Positions 5,479-5,893 of a stretch of DNA of 5,893 nt are shown here, in pieces. The notes under the pieces are model-generated. The model did no database searches, was not told the origin of the DNA, and saw nothing but the letters and a program-made list of their open reading frames with translations. The position numbers and the translations under genes are program-made. The stretch covers positions 1-5,893 of the forward strand of contig USPP01000116.1 in the NCBI GenBank assembly GCA_900556615.1, written 5' to 3'. Position 1 is the stretch's first letter. Each line of letters starts with the position of its first letter. The stretch comes from an uncultured Eubacteriales bacterium. Lineage in GTDB: Bacteria; Bacillota; Clostridia; Oscillospirales; CAG-272.

Positions 5479-5540
5479 TGTAAGTCGGAAAAATATTCTG
5501 AACAAATTCACCGATATATAAAAACGGAGGACTTTAAATT

Positions 5541-5893
5541 ATGGATAACGGCTATGATAATAACAATCGGGACATACCTGAAAATAATTCTTCAGGTAAT
5601 TCTCCCGAGGGTAATTTGCAGAAAGATTTGAGAGATAATTGGTATCGTGTAGATTCTACGAAGGATAAAGAGGACCGGACCTCTCAACCATCCGGACGCG
5701 ACACGGGTGCACCGGTGAACAATTCGGAACCGGGCCAACCGACGTCAGAAAGAGGAAATGTTTTTGATAACCGTAATCAGAGTGCAAGCGGAGTATACAG
5801 CGCTCAGCAAAGCTTTTATGGAAATCCGCAGGGAGAATATACCTCCGGAAACCGGCAGAATCCCGGTGCACAATACGGGAACGGTTATTATCG
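5541..5893 (+). CDS. Low-complexity Asn/Gly/Gln/Tyr-rich protein, N-terminal part only
   Basis: An open frame of 117 codons begins at ATG 5541-5543 and runs without a stop to the window edge, so the protein is truncated and its C-terminus is unknown. GGAGG (5526-5530) lies 10 bases upstream. The visible part is hydrophilic and probably disordered, rich in N, G, S, Q, P, D and Y, with one distinctive segment DLRDNWYRVDS (residues 29-39) and a Gly/Tyr/Gln-rich stretch from about residue 80. It has no signal peptide or membrane segment so far. Long disordered cytoplasmic N-termini like this occur in Clostridia ahead of a membrane segment in surface proteins such as HtrA-type proteases; that is a guess from style only. 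It diverges from the SDR gene across a 192-base gap. I do not recognise the family. Confidence 0.72.
   Translation, partial: MDNGYDNNNRDIPENNSSGNSPEGNLQKDLRDNWYRVDSTKDKEDRTSQPSGRDTGAPVNNSEPGQPTSERGNVFDNRNQSASGVYSAQQSFYGNPQGEYTSGNRQNPGAQYGNGYY

Noticed and set aside
5656..5871. Minus-strand frame of 71 codons opposite the low-complexity gene
   Set aside because: The plus-strand frame has a good ribosome binding site and coherent composition. The minus frame lacks both and looks like its shadow.

Overview
The window looks like chromosome from a low-to-moderate GC member of the Clostridia (Bacillota). This is inferred from strong AGGAGG-type ribosome binding sites, frequent GTG and TTG starts, a Gram-positive-style lipoprotein, and two protein families (DUF6323 and DUF6179) that I associate with Clostridia. 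There is no tRNA, rRNA, CRISPR array or recognisable transposase gene.

Layout: five genes lie on the minus strand and one on the plus strand. From right to left on the minus strand they are: a FabG-like short-chain dehydrogenase (4614-5348) that may be the elongation factor P 5-aminopentanone reductase YmfI; a 700-base non-coding stretch packed with inverted repeats (3914-4613); an M3-family zinc oligopeptidase lipoprotein (2210-3913); a 284-base gap with two tandem promoters; an overlapping pair of uncharacterised genes, DUF6323 (1443-1925) then DUF6179 (482-1456); and the first third of an iron-dependent lactaldehyde reductase, fucO (1-409, cut by the window edge). On the plus strand, diverging from the dehydrogenase, is the start of a low-complexity, Asn/Gly/Gln/Tyr-rich protein (5541 to the right edge, incomplete).

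How the genes may work together: DUF6323 and DUF6179 overlap by 14 bases and share two promoters, so they are almost certainly co-translated partners. fucO follows 72 bases later without an obvious terminator and may be read through. The peptidase and dehydrogenase appear to be separate units. The dehydrogenase has the best promoter in the window.

Most worth a second look: the uncharacterised DUF6323-DUF6179 pair with its leader hairpin, and the 700-base intergenic region. That region carries a 30-base near-palindrome, several copies of a TTCAAGAAG motif in both orientations, an 11-base inverted repeat over 400 bases apart, and a 9-base direct repeat. It reads like one or more dispersed non-coding repeat elements rather than a gene. 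No complete new defence or mobile system is visible.
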